Assembly (NCBI GenBank): GCA_002451015.1
Contig: DKBB01000103.1
Coordinates: 16,362-35,718, forward strand
Source: Acidobacteria bacterium UBA6911
GTDB taxonomy: Bacteria; Acidobacteriota; UBA6911
DNA length: 19,357 nt
Direction of reading: 5' to 3'
In this document: piece after piece, positions 7,407 to 14,873 of the stretch
How positions within the stretch are numbered: the first letter of the stretch is position 1
Layout of the letters: each line of letters begins with the position of its first letter
Notes under the pieces: generated by a model
What the model was told of the DNA's origin: nothing
Seen by the model: only the letters and a program-made list of their open reading frames with translations
Database searches by the model: none
Program-made: the position numbers and the translations under genes

Positions 7407-8342
7407 GTGATCGAAGTAGAGCATCTGAGCAAAGTATTTAATGGCCGCAAGGCGGTAGATGATGTCTCCTTCTATGTCGGCAAAGGAGAGGTCCTCGGAT
7501 TCCTGGGGCCGAACGGAGCGGGCAAAACAACGACCATGCGTATTCTCACCTGCTATATGCCCTCCACCGAAGGAACGGCGCGAATTGCCGGCTTCGACGT
7601 ATTTGAAGAGAGCCTCGAAGTCCGGAAACGCATCGGCTACCTTCCTGAAAATCCGCCCATTTATTCTGAAATGACCGTAGACTCATACCTCAGCTTCGTT
7701 GCAAAGATAAAGGGTACACCGTCGGGTCAGCGAAAAGCCCAAATAAGCAAAGTCGTCGAAGAATGCAGTCTGGGCGATGTCCGAAGGCGGATTGTAGGCA
7801 AACTTTCCAAGGGCTATAAACAGCGGGTCGGACTTGCACAGGCCCTGCTGAATAATCCTGAAGTTCTTATATTGGACGAACCGACCATCGGGCTGGATCC
7901 CAAGCAGATTCATGAAGTCCGGGCACTGATCAAGAGCCTGGCGTCGACACGCACCGTGATCCTTTCGACTCATATCCTTCCCGAAGTGAGCATGACCTGC
8001 AATCGTGTGGTCATCATCAATAAGGGAAAAGTCGTTGCCATGGATACCCCGGAAGGCCTGGCTGCTCAAATGAAAGGCGCGGAGAGAATAGCCCTGATTG
8101 TCGACGGACCATCGGAAGCCATCCAGGAAAAGATACACGCGATCGAGGGCGTCATCAGCATCCAGGCAACAGATGAAAAAGAGGGCCATCCCACCTCCTT
8201 TGCCGTCGAATGCCAGTTGGACACCGATCTACGACCAATCCTGGCGTCCACGATCGTGTCCCAGGGATGGGGGCTGCTCGAAATGCGGGGAGTCTCGATG
8301 AGTCTTGAAGATGTGTTCATTAACCTAACCACCCAGGAGTAA
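7407..8342 (+). CDS. ABC-2 type transporter ATPase, GldA/NatA-like
   Basis: The 311-residue cytoplasmic ATPase should power the permease encoded next to it. From the GTG start it shows Walker A GPNGAGKTT (34-42), a YLPEN Q-loop-region motif with Glu at 81 as is common in this subfamily, the LSKGYKQR signature (133-140), Walker B EVLILDEP (152-159) and the switch histidine H189 in LSTH. A C-terminal extension of about 90 residues follows, typical of drug/gliding-type ABC-2 ATPases. I chose GTG at 7407 because a GGAGG sits 7 nt upstream. ATG at 7401 is in frame but directly abuts that GGAGG. It is the first gene of a four-gene operon and resembles GldA of the Flavobacterium gliding machinery. 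The transported substrate is unknown. Confidence 0.92.
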   Translation: MIEVEHLSKVFNGRKAVDDVSFYVGKGEVLGFLGPNGAGKTTTMRILTCYMPSTEGTARIAGFDVFEESLEVRKRIGYLPENPPIYSEMTVDSYLSFVAKIKGTPSGQRKAQISKVVEECSLGDVRRRIVGKLSKGYKQRVGLAQALLNNPEVLILDEPTIGLDPKQIHEVRALIKSLASTRTVILSTHILPEVSMTCNRVVIINKGKVVAMDTPEGLAAQMKGAERIALIVDGPSEAIQEKIHAIEGVISIQATDEKEGHPTSFAVECQLDTDLRPILASTIVSQGWGLLEMRGVSMSLEDVFINLTTQE

Positions 8343-8381
8343 TAGCGACGGATTCCGGTCGCGCGTAAAAAGAGGTCTGAC

Positions 8382-9152
8382 ATGCAAAACATTCTTGCAA
8401 TCTGGCAGCGTGAGATCAAAAGCTACTTTGTCTCGCCGATTGCGTATGTCGTATTGACGGTCTTTCTCTTTCTCTCAGGTTTCTTCTTCTTTTCGTATCT
8501 GAGCCAGGTCATTCAAGCCACTATGATGCAAGCTCAGTTCGGTCAGGGTTCCCAACCGATAGATGTTCCGGGAATAGTCTTTAAATCCCTGCTCCAGACC
8601 ACCAGCGTCGTACTGCTCTTTATTGTTCCGATGCTGACGATGGGCCTCTTCGCGGAAGAGAAAAAGAGAGGAACTATAGAACTGTTGCTGACCACCCCAG
8701 TGGGGCATTTTCAGGCAATTGCCGGCAAATTTCTGGCAAGCATAACCTTTCTTCTGATATTGATTCTCACGAATATAATTACAGTCCTGCCTCTTTTCAT
8801 TCACGGCCAACCGGACTGGCAACCCATGTTTTCGGGTTATCTCGGAGTGTTTCTTTACGGGATGACACTGCTGGCGATCGGACTTTTTATCTCGACCCTG
8901 ACGGAAAATCAGATTGTGGCGGTCATTCTCACTTTTGGCGTAAGCCTTGCGCTCTTTGTGATCGAATCTTTTTCCTCCTCGGCCACGGGCGTCGCGAAGA
9001 GCGTCATCGACTATCTCTCCGTCATGAGTCATCTTGAAGATTTCGTCAAAGGCGTTATCGATACCTCTCACATTATCTACTATGTAACTTTTGCGTTTGT
9101 AGGACTTTTTCTGGCGTATCGCTCGCTTGAATCCATGCGGTGGAAAAGCTAA
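8382..9152 (+). CDS. ABC-2 type permease, GldF-like
   Basis: The product is a 256-residue integral membrane protein with about six hydrophobic segments. The first (about 18-40, ending in a run of Phe and Leu) follows the amphipathic start QNILAIWQREIKSYF, typical of this family. The conserved cytoplasmic motif EEKKRGTIELLLTTPV appears at about 92-107 and is characteristic of the ABC-2 membrane proteins (PF12679/PF13346-like) related to GldF. It forms the membrane part of the transporter with the upstream ATPase. The ATG has an AGAGG Shine-Dalgarno 6 nt before it. Its stop codon overlaps the next gene start (TAATG), so translation is probably coupled. Confidence 0.92.
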   Translation: MQNILAIWQREIKSYFVSPIAYVVLTVFLFLSGFFFFSYLSQVIQATMMQAQFGQGSQPIDVPGIVFKSLLQTTSVVLLFIVPMLTMGLFAEEKKRGTIELLLTTPVGHFQAIAGKFLASITFLLILILTNIITVLPLFIHGQPDWQPMFSGYLGVFLYGMTLLAIGLFISTLTENQIVAVILTFGVSLALFVIESFSSSATGVAKSVIDYLSVMSHLEDFVKGVIDTSHIIYYVTFAFVGLFLAYRSLESMRWKS

Positions 9153-10738
9153 TGAAAAAACTGTTACAGAAACTCGATACATTGGGCCTTCTGCTTCTTG
9201 TGGCGGCGGCCATCTGGTACTCGGTTACTAATCTCTGGAGCTTATGGAATATCAGCCTGGGAATCGTCGGAGGCCTGTGCATCCTAACCGGAATTGCCGT
9301 CAATTACCGGCAGATACTCGCATCCCTGGGAAAACGTTCCACGAAATACGCCGGCAATTACGTCATTTCCTTGATTCTTGTAGTTGCCATCGTTTCTGGA
9401 TTGAACTTCGTCGGGCAGAGACACCCCAAGCGCTTCGACCTAACGGCGGAAGGCCAGTACACTCTTGCGCCTCAAACAGTGAAAATTCTCAGCAACCTCA
9501 ACCAGGATGTTGACATTAAAGCTTTTTTCTCCGGCGGTGAATATGGCCCGCTTAACGAGCTAATCACCGAGTACCGGACAATCAGCCCCCGAATCCATTT
9601 CGAATTCATCGATCCGGACAGGCAGCCGGACATTGCCCACCAAAATGAAGCCGAAGTTTACGGCGTTTACCAGAATCCGCTAACGGGCTCACAGCTCAGG
9701 TTTGGAACCGTGGTGATCTCCGCGGGAGACCGGAAGGAAAGGATAGAAAAACGCTCGGAGGAGGTGCTCGAGCAGGACCTCACCAATGCCATTATTAAAA
9801 CGCTGCGAACGGAAAAACCCAAAATCTACTTCGTCCGGGGTCATGCGGAGAAGGACCCGGAGGACACCGAACAGCGCGGCTACTCGGATGCAAAAAAAGC
9901 GATGCAAGACCAGGGCTACCTGGTGGAATCCATAAATCTTGTGGAGGCAAGCCAGGTTCCCGAGGACGCGACAGCGCTGATAATGGCCGGTCCGGAAAGG
10001 GAACCTTTCGAACAGGAACTCAATTATATCAACGATTACCTGGCCAAAGGCGGGGGCGTGCTTATTCTCACGGATCCGGAACCCGCCCCCTCCCTGCAAG
10101 CGTACCTGAAAGAATGGGGCGTCCAGGTGGACAACAACCTTGTCCTGGATGTCAGCGGGGTGGGACAGCTTATGGGAACCGGGCCCAGTATTCCGCTGGT
10201 AACCAGCTACGAAAACCATGCGATCACGGACCGCTTTGAAGCCATGACCTTCTTCCCGCTGACCCGTTCGGTGCAACCGATGGATTCCCCGCCTGAAGGC
10301 ATAACCGTGGAAACCCTGTTTAAAAGCAATCCAAACAGCTGGGGAGAAACCGACCTGAACACCCCGGAAGCACAATTGGACCCTCAAACCGATTTGGAGG
10401 GCCCGCTGCCCCTGGCTGTTGCGGTAAAAAAGGTAATCAAGGCCGCCACCGACGAAACCCCCGCCATAAATGCAAGGATGGTTGTCGCAGGCACGTCGAA
10501 TTTTCCGATCAACGCCTATTTTGGAGCCCAGGGAAACGGCAACCTGTTTCTGAACATGATCAGCTGGCTGGCCCAGGACGACGACCTGATATCCATTCGC
10601 CCCAAGAATCCTGAGGACCGCCGGATCATCCTGTCCCAGAGCCAGCTTTCTCTTATCAGGCTGTTTGTGATATTCCTTTTCCCAGGAATCGCTCTGGTTG
10701 CAGGAATCATCGTAGTCCTAAATCGCCGGAGGAGATAG
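9152..10738 (+). CDS. GldG-like ABC transporter auxiliary protein (ABC_transp_aux family)
   Basis: This 528-residue protein has three N-terminal membrane segments (about 8-25, 33-52, 70-88), a large soluble region exposed outside the membrane, and a final membrane helix at about 503-523 followed by NRRRR. The start of the soluble part (RFDLTAEGQYTLAPQTVKIL) is the hallmark of GldG and related proteins (PF09822), whose soluble domain has an IFT52/GIFT-like fold. In Flavobacterium GldA, GldF and GldG are needed together for gliding, but homologous cassettes occur in many non-gliding bacteria, where their role is unknown. ATG at 9152 overlaps the permease stop by one base. GTG at 9140 is an in-frame alternative. 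The next gene begins 1 bp after its stop. Confidence 0.9.
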   Translation: MKKLLQKLDTLGLLLLVAAAIWYSVTNLWSLWNISLGIVGGLCILTGIAVNYRQILASLGKRSTKYAGNYVISLILVVAIVSGLNFVGQRHPKRFDLTAEGQYTLAPQTVKILSNLNQDVDIKAFFSGGEYGPLNELITEYRTISPRIHFEFIDPDRQPDIAHQNEAEVYGVYQNPLTGSQLRFGTVVISAGDRKERIEKRSEEVLEQDLTNAIIKTLRTEKPKIYFVRGHAEKDPEDTEQRGYSDAKKAMQDQGYLVESINLVEASQVPEDATALIMAGPEREPFEQELNYINDYLAKGGGVLILTDPEPAPSLQAYLKEWGVQVDNNLVLDVSGVGQLMGTGPSIPLVTSYENHAITDRFEAMTFFPLTRSVQPMDSPPEGITVETLFKSNPNSWGETDLNTPEAQLDPQTDLEGPLPLAVAVKKVIKAATDETPAINARMVVAGTSNFPINAYFGAQGNGNLFLNMISWLAQDDDLISIRPKNPEDRRIILSQSQLSLIRLFVIFLFPGIALVAGIIVVLNRRRR

Positions 10739-10739
10739 C

Positions 10740-12164
10740 ATGCGGTTTAAAGGTACATTCATTCTCTTGATTGTTTGCCTGGCATTTGGAGGGTACCTTT
10801 ACTTTTACGAAATCAAGGGTGGCGAGGAGAGAGAAAAAGCCAGGGAAGCGGAAAACCGCTTCTGGATGATTGAGAGTGGAGACATCCAGAGAATCGAGCT
10901 TAATCCGCCGGAGGGTAAAATTGTAGCGGTGCGCAAAAACGAAGAGGAATGGGCACTTGAAGCCCCTCCCCGCACCCTGGAAGCCGATGAGGGGGAACTG
11001 GAAAGCCTTGCGGGAAAAGCCGCGGAGGTCAAGTTCCAGAGCATCCTGGAAGAGAGCGCAACCGATTTCGCGAAATTCGGACTGGAGCAGGCCCGTTCCG
11101 GCTTTAAAATCAGTACCGGGGACGGGAAGGAATACGAACTGTTCTTCGGCGACAAGAACCCCTCCGGCAACAGCGCCTATGCCCGGGCGTCGGGCCGCAA
11201 CGAAATTTTCCTGGTGCCTTCCTCCGCCTCGGATACCTTCGACAAGAAACTCGACGATCTGAGAAACCGTTCCATACTTCGAATCGAACAGTCCGAAGTG
11301 CAGACTCTGACCATTAAAAATCAAAAAGGCGATATTCATTTAGTCAAAGACGAAGCTGATCGCTGGTGGATCGAAGGGAAAAATCGGATAGCGGCCGATT
11401 CACCCGGAATCCGCGGCATCCTGAACGCACTCTCCATGGGTACAATTCCGGAATTTTTCGACGAGGACCCCGGCGATTATACAAATGCGGCCCTGGACAA
11501 GCCGCTCATCGATGTAAGCCTGACATACGGTAAGGATAAAGCCCTTAAGAACCTCCGTATAGGTTCAACGAAAGCCGGAATGCGCAAGAAAGGGACCGCC
11601 GGGAAGCCGACGGGTTCCGGCACGGCCTCTCAGGATACGTTATACCTGGCGGAAGACGCGTCCCGGCCAGAATTCTTTTTCGTCAAACAGGACCTGGTCG
11701 ATAAACTTGACCAGTCCGTCAACGACCTGCGCGACAAAGCGCTTGCGTCTTTCCAGCGCTGGGATGTCGACTCCATCCTTCTGGAAAACTCCAGCGGACA
11801 CTTCACTTTCACGAAAGAAAGCGGCGAATGGTTTTTCGGCGATGAAAAGAAAAAGGCTGATTTCGACGCTGTCAACGGCATTCTGGATGCCCTGGAATCC
11901 GATGCGCTGGAGCTTATAGACAATCCTTCGGCTCTCTCCACATATGGCCTGGACAAACCAGTTGTGCGGGTCATCCTTAATAAGGAAGACAAGGTTGTTG
12001 CCGACTGCTCGCTGGGAAAATCCACGGAAAAGGGCGTGTACGCACGGATCCAGGGAGATCCGGCCGTCAAGGTGGCTGAATTGGCGAACTACGAAAAGCT
12101 GACAAAGAACGAGGAGGATTTTATCGAATCCCCCGAAACGACCGAATCCGAAACTACAGAATAA
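10740..12164 (+). CDS. Membrane-anchored DUF4340 protein
   Basis: The product is 474 residues. A single N-terminal hydrophobic helix (about 6-23) anchors a large, presumably periplasmic, hydrophilic region. That region holds three related units at about 43-180, 181-340 and 341-460. Each has an I-x-L strand, a short Gly turn, a Glu-rich strand ending in Trp (W71, W209-W210, W364) and a helix after an AD dipeptide. Units one and three also have FGLE/YGLDKP turns. This is the DUF4340 (PF14238) pattern. DUF4340 genes typically sit directly after GldG-like genes, as here, so it is probably an extracytoplasmic partner of the transporter. Its biochemical function is unknown. The ATG has GGAGG 7 nt upstream. 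The C-terminus ends in a Thr/Glu-rich tail. Confidence 0.88.
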   Translation: MRFKGTFILLIVCLAFGGYLYFYEIKGGEEREKAREAENRFWMIESGDIQRIELNPPEGKIVAVRKNEEEWALEAPPRTLEADEGELESLAGKAAEVKFQSILEESATDFAKFGLEQARSGFKISTGDGKEYELFFGDKNPSGNSAYARASGRNEIFLVPSSASDTFDKKLDDLRNRSILRIEQSEVQTLTIKNQKGDIHLVKDEADRWWIEGKNRIAADSPGIRGILNALSMGTIPEFFDEDPGDYTNAALDKPLIDVSLTYGKDKALKNLRIGSTKAGMRKKGTAGKPTGSGTASQDTLYLAEDASRPEFFFVKQDLVDKLDQSVNDLRDKALASFQRWDVDSILLENSSGHFTFTKESGEWFFGDEKKKADFDAVNGILDALESDALELIDNPSALSTYGLDKPVVRVILNKEDKVVADCSLGKSTEKGVYARIQGDPAVKVAELANYEKLTKNEEDFIESPETTESETTE

Positions 12165-12306
12165 TAGACCATTCCTCGGCCAAGAATACCCGTATCCGTC
12201 GATGGATTCGCCCCGATTAAGCATACACAAGCCCGTCGTTTCTCGAACCCCGGAGACAACCCTTTATTATGACCGCGAGATAATTCCAGCCAGTCATTAC
12301 AGAGAG

Positions 12307-12335
12307 TTGCTATTTCATACTTTGAGGAGTATACT
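12307..12335 (+). promoter_or_regulatory. Candidate promoter of the rimP-nusA-infB operon
   Basis: TTGCTA (12307-12312), a 17-bp spacer and TATACT (12330-12335) match consensus at four and five of six positions. Transcription would begin near 12342, immediately before the hairpin at 12352. The 140 bp before it, back to the DUF4340 stop, show nothing recognisable. Confidence 0.5.
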
Positions 12336-12351
12336 TCCCGGTGCTACTTTC

Positions 12352-12381
12352 AAAAAAAGTGGGCGAGTGCCCACTTTTTTT
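12352..12381 (+). terminator. Perfect intrinsic terminator, probable rimP-leader attenuator
   Basis: A7-GTGGGC pairs perfectly with GCCCAC-T7 around a GAGT loop, a 13-bp stem with a built-in U-tract. It works on both strands by symmetry. It can end the upstream ABC operon. Its position about 10 nt after a predicted start site, and its GTGGGC/GCCCAC core, fit the terminator-type leader known ahead of rimP in other bacteria (rimP-leader family, recalled and not searched), where NusA feedback on its own operon has been described. Confidence 0.8.
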
Positions 12382-12417
12382 GTTTGGCCAGCATTTCTTG
12401 CCGGGCTTGCTGAAAAG

Positions 12418-12608
12418 AAGCGGCTTTAGTCCGCTTTCCCGAAGAGGTAAGAAATTAATATCGGAAAATAGGAAGCCTAGGCCCGACTTGCAAAAGTCGC
12501 ACACGACTTGTAAAAGTCGGGCAGGAAGCGCATGGTAAAGCCAAGGGCTTTGGCTGGCGCCCGATCCCGGATCCGAAGCAGTAGGGTAAACTTCCTGTTG
12601 GCCCTACT
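12418..12608 (+). promoter_or_regulatory. Palindrome-rich 5' leader of rimP
   Basis: Four further hairpins lie between the terminator and rimP. They are AAGCGG/CCGCTT at 12418-12436; GCCCGACTT/AAGTCGGGC at 12481-12522, which itself contains two 16-bp near-identical hairpins; AAAGCC/GGCTTT near 12537-12551; and AGTAGGG/CCCTACT at 12580-12608. No reading frame here looks real. Together they suggest a structured leader or a cluster of REP-like elements. Confidence 0.45.
12481..12522. repeat. Nested double palindrome
   Basis: Two tandem copies of CGACTTGyAAAAGTCG (12484-12499 and 12504-12519, differing at one base) are each self-complementary. The ends (GCCCGACTT and AAGTCGGGC) also pair with each other, giving two alternative folds. 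This looks like a REP-type intergenic element. Confidence 0.6.
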
Positions 12609-12635
12609 TTAGAAACATACGGATTGGGGTTGAAA

Positions 12636-13139
12636 ATGAAAGCATCCGATTCGAGCCAACGGCAATCCCTGGCAGCCAGGATTACAGAAATGGCGGAACA
12701 GGTTGCCGCTTCCATGGGCATGGAAGTAATTCTCGTTGAAATAAAAGGCAGCGGGAACAGATCAGTCTTACGGACCTTTATCGATCAACCGGGAGGCATC
12801 TCCCTGGATGACTGTGAGCGTTTCAGCCGGCGCTTATCGGTATCGCTGGATGTGGAGGATTGGATCCCGTTCAGTTATAACCTGGAGGTTTCTTCGCCGG
12901 GAATAAACCGGCCTCTGGTTAAGGAGTCGGACTTTAAGCGTTTCTGCGGGAAAGATGCCACAGTACGAACGCGAACGCCCATCGAAGGACGCAAGAACTT
13001 CAAGGGCAGGATCGCAGAAGTAACTGCAGGCTGTTTGGAACTTGAAATTTCTCCGGGCAACGCAGTGGAGATTGCCTTAATGGACATCGAAAAGGCCAAT
13101 TTAATAGGTGATTTAAGTATAAGGCCGCAGGGGTCCTGA
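12636..13139 (+). CDS. rimP: Ribosome maturation factor RimP
   Basis: This 167-residue protein is needed for maturation of the 30S ribosomal subunit. The N-terminal domain (about 12-90) has the family pattern GMEVILVEIKGSGNRSVLRTFIDQPGGISLDDCERFSRRLS. The RimP signature YNLEVSSPGINRPL follows at about 86-99, and the C-terminal SH3-like domain carries FKGRI and the ending IEKANLI. The length is usual. ATG at 12636 is preferred over the in-frame TTG at 12624 because it is a normal start with a GGGG tract just before it. It opens the nusA operon, 1 bp ahead of nusA. Confidence 0.96.
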   Translation: MKASDSSQRQSLAARITEMAEQVAASMGMEVILVEIKGSGNRSVLRTFIDQPGGISLDDCERFSRRLSVSLDVEDWIPFSYNLEVSSPGINRPLVKESDFKRFCGKDATVRTRTPIEGRKNFKGRIAEVTAGCLELEISPGNAVEIALMDIEKANLIGDLSIRPQGS

Positions 13140-13140
13140 T

Positions 13141-14736
13141 ATGTCTAACATCATTGCTCAAACGATCGAACAGATCAGCAAAGAAAAAAACGTCGATCCC
13201 GATATCATCATCGGTGCTCTGGAAGATGCTATGGTCGCCGCTTCCAGAAAGTTCTACAAAACCAATGAAGATATCAATGCGCGTTTCGATCCCGAAACAG
13301 GGACTGTGGAAATCTTCGCCGTTAAGAGGGTTGTCGAATTCGTTGAAAATCCCCATCTGGAAATATCCCTTAAAGAAGCATTAACCATCGATGAAACACT
13401 GGAGATAGACGACACGGTCGAAATACCGAAACCAACGGATGTCCTGGGTCGTATAGCGGCACAAACCGCGAAGCAGGTCATTCTGCAGAAAGTGCGGGAA
13501 GCAGAACGACAGAATATTTACGAAGAATATTCCCAGAAAATATCAGAAATGGTCAACGGAGTGGTGAAACGCTTCGAAGGTCCGGATATTATTGTCGACA
13601 TAGGGAAAACGGAGGCGTTGCTTCCCCTGCGCGAGCAGTCCAGAGCGGAAACGTACAAACAGGGAGAACGCGTTCGTGCCGTCATCGTAAAGGTACTCCC
13701 GGTCGCCAAGGGACCTCAGGTTATCCTGTCCCGGACCGATCCGCAGTTGATTGTACACCTGTTTGAAATGGAAATCCCCGAAATTTACGACGGCACCATC
13801 GTTGTAAAAAGCGCGGTTCACGAACCGGGGGACCGTGCAAAAGTGGCGGTCGCGTCCCTGGATCGCGATGTGGATCCGGTCGGCGCGTGCGTCGGGATGA
13901 AAGGCTCACGCATCAACTCCATCATCCGGGAACTCCGGGGAGAAAAAATCGACATCGTTCAGTGGTCCGAAGATCCGGCCCAATACGCGGCCAACGCCCT
14001 GAATCCCGCCAAAATCTCCAAGGTCCTGATACTGGATCCGGCAGAAAAACATATGGAGGTTATTGTCGAAGAAAAGCAACAATCGCTTGCCATCGGCAAA
14101 AAGGGACAGAATGTGCGGCTTGCCTCCAGGCTTATAGGCTGGCAGATCGACGTCAAGAGCGAGGAACAGAAGAAGCAGGAAGTGCTCAGCGTCATGGAAT
14201 CCCTCACCTCCTCCTCGACATCCCTGTCTGAATTGGAGGGAATCAGCGACCGGCTGATCCAGATCTTGCGTGAAGCCGGAATCGAAAATGTCGAGCGTAT
14301 TCTGGAATTGAACGAGGAACAGTTGACGGATCTGCCCGGGATTGGAGATAAAACGGCGAAGAAAATTATGGAAGCCGCCAGGGATCTTTTCGAAGAAGTC
14401 GAGATCGAAGTTCCCGAAGGCATGGATCTGCCCACTGCGATCAAGGCGTCTGGCGACAACGAAGCGGAAGAGGAAACGGTTTCTGAAACTGCGGCTGAAC
14501 CTGACATCGAAGAATTATCGACAGACGGCTCGGAAGCTGTGGCCGATGCCGAAACTGCAGGTATACAGACACAACCCGGCGAAGAAGAGCAAGCGGCCGG
14601 GAACGAGCCGGCAGCCGATTCCTCCGAGGCCGAGGAGACCGGGGAAAACGGGGAAAACGGAGTCATCCCCGCTGAGACCGAAACCGACGAGGGAGATCCC
14701 GGGGAAGCCCCGGGTAGCGAGGAAGAGGATAAATAA
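13141..14736 (+). CDS. nusA: Transcription termination/antitermination factor NusA with long acidic tail
   Basis: NusA binds RNA polymerase and modulates pausing, termination and antitermination. The product is 531 residues: NusA N-domain about 1-125, S1 domain about 135-200 (VNGVVKRFEGPDIIVDIG), KH1 about 230-290 (GACVGMKGSRINSIIRELRGEKIDIV), KH2 about 300-345 (AIGKKGQNVRLASRLIGWQIDV), and one helix-hairpin-helix at about 365-415 (LPGIGDKTAKKIMEAA). From about 440 a tail of roughly 90 residues is dominated by Glu, Ala, Asp and Gly. It has no resemblance to the E. coli acidic repeats beyond being acidic and is probably disordered. The start is ATG at 13141, one base after the rimP stop, with AGGGG nearby. 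Known NusA feedback on its own operon fits the terminator in the leader. Confidence 0.97.
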   Translation: MSNIIAQTIEQISKEKNVDPDIIIGALEDAMVAASRKFYKTNEDINARFDPETGTVEIFAVKRVVEFVENPHLEISLKEALTIDETLEIDDTVEIPKPTDVLGRIAAQTAKQVILQKVREAERQNIYEEYSQKISEMVNGVVKRFEGPDIIVDIGKTEALLPLREQSRAETYKQGERVRAVIVKVLPVAKGPQVILSRTDPQLIVHLFEMEIPEIYDGTIVVKSAVHEPGDRAKVAVASLDRDVDPVGACVGMKGSRINSIIRELRGEKIDIVQWSEDPAQYAANALNPAKISKVLILDPAEKHMEVIVEEKQQSLAIGKKGQNVRLASRLIGWQIDVKSEEQKKQEVLSVMESLTSSSTSLSELEGISDRLIQILREAGIENVERILELNEEQLTDLPGIGDKTAKKIMEAARDLFEEVEIEVPEGMDLPTAIKASGDNEAEEETVSETAAEPDIEELSTDGSEAVADAETAGIQTQPGEEEQAAGNEPAADSSEAEETGENGENGVIPAETETDEGDPGEAPGSEEEDK

Positions 14737-14873
14737 CGGCAGCCCGACGCTTTCCCGGCTGAATGAAGTATTGGAACCGCAGGTACGATCGGTCGGTTGC
14801 AAACAAAGGATGTATTGATTTAAGATTTCTATTTGACTTGAATGCCCTGAATGTGGCAGAGGTCTTTGCGCAA

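Noticed and set aside
12202..12538. Several short frames in the rimP upstream region on both strands
   Set aside because: They run through the perfect terminator hairpin and palindromes and have no family resemblance.
14763..14873. Upstream in-frame extension of infB
   Set aside because: Its 37 residues do not resemble IF2, while ATG 14874 begins the conserved IF2_N domain and has a plausible ribosome binding site.
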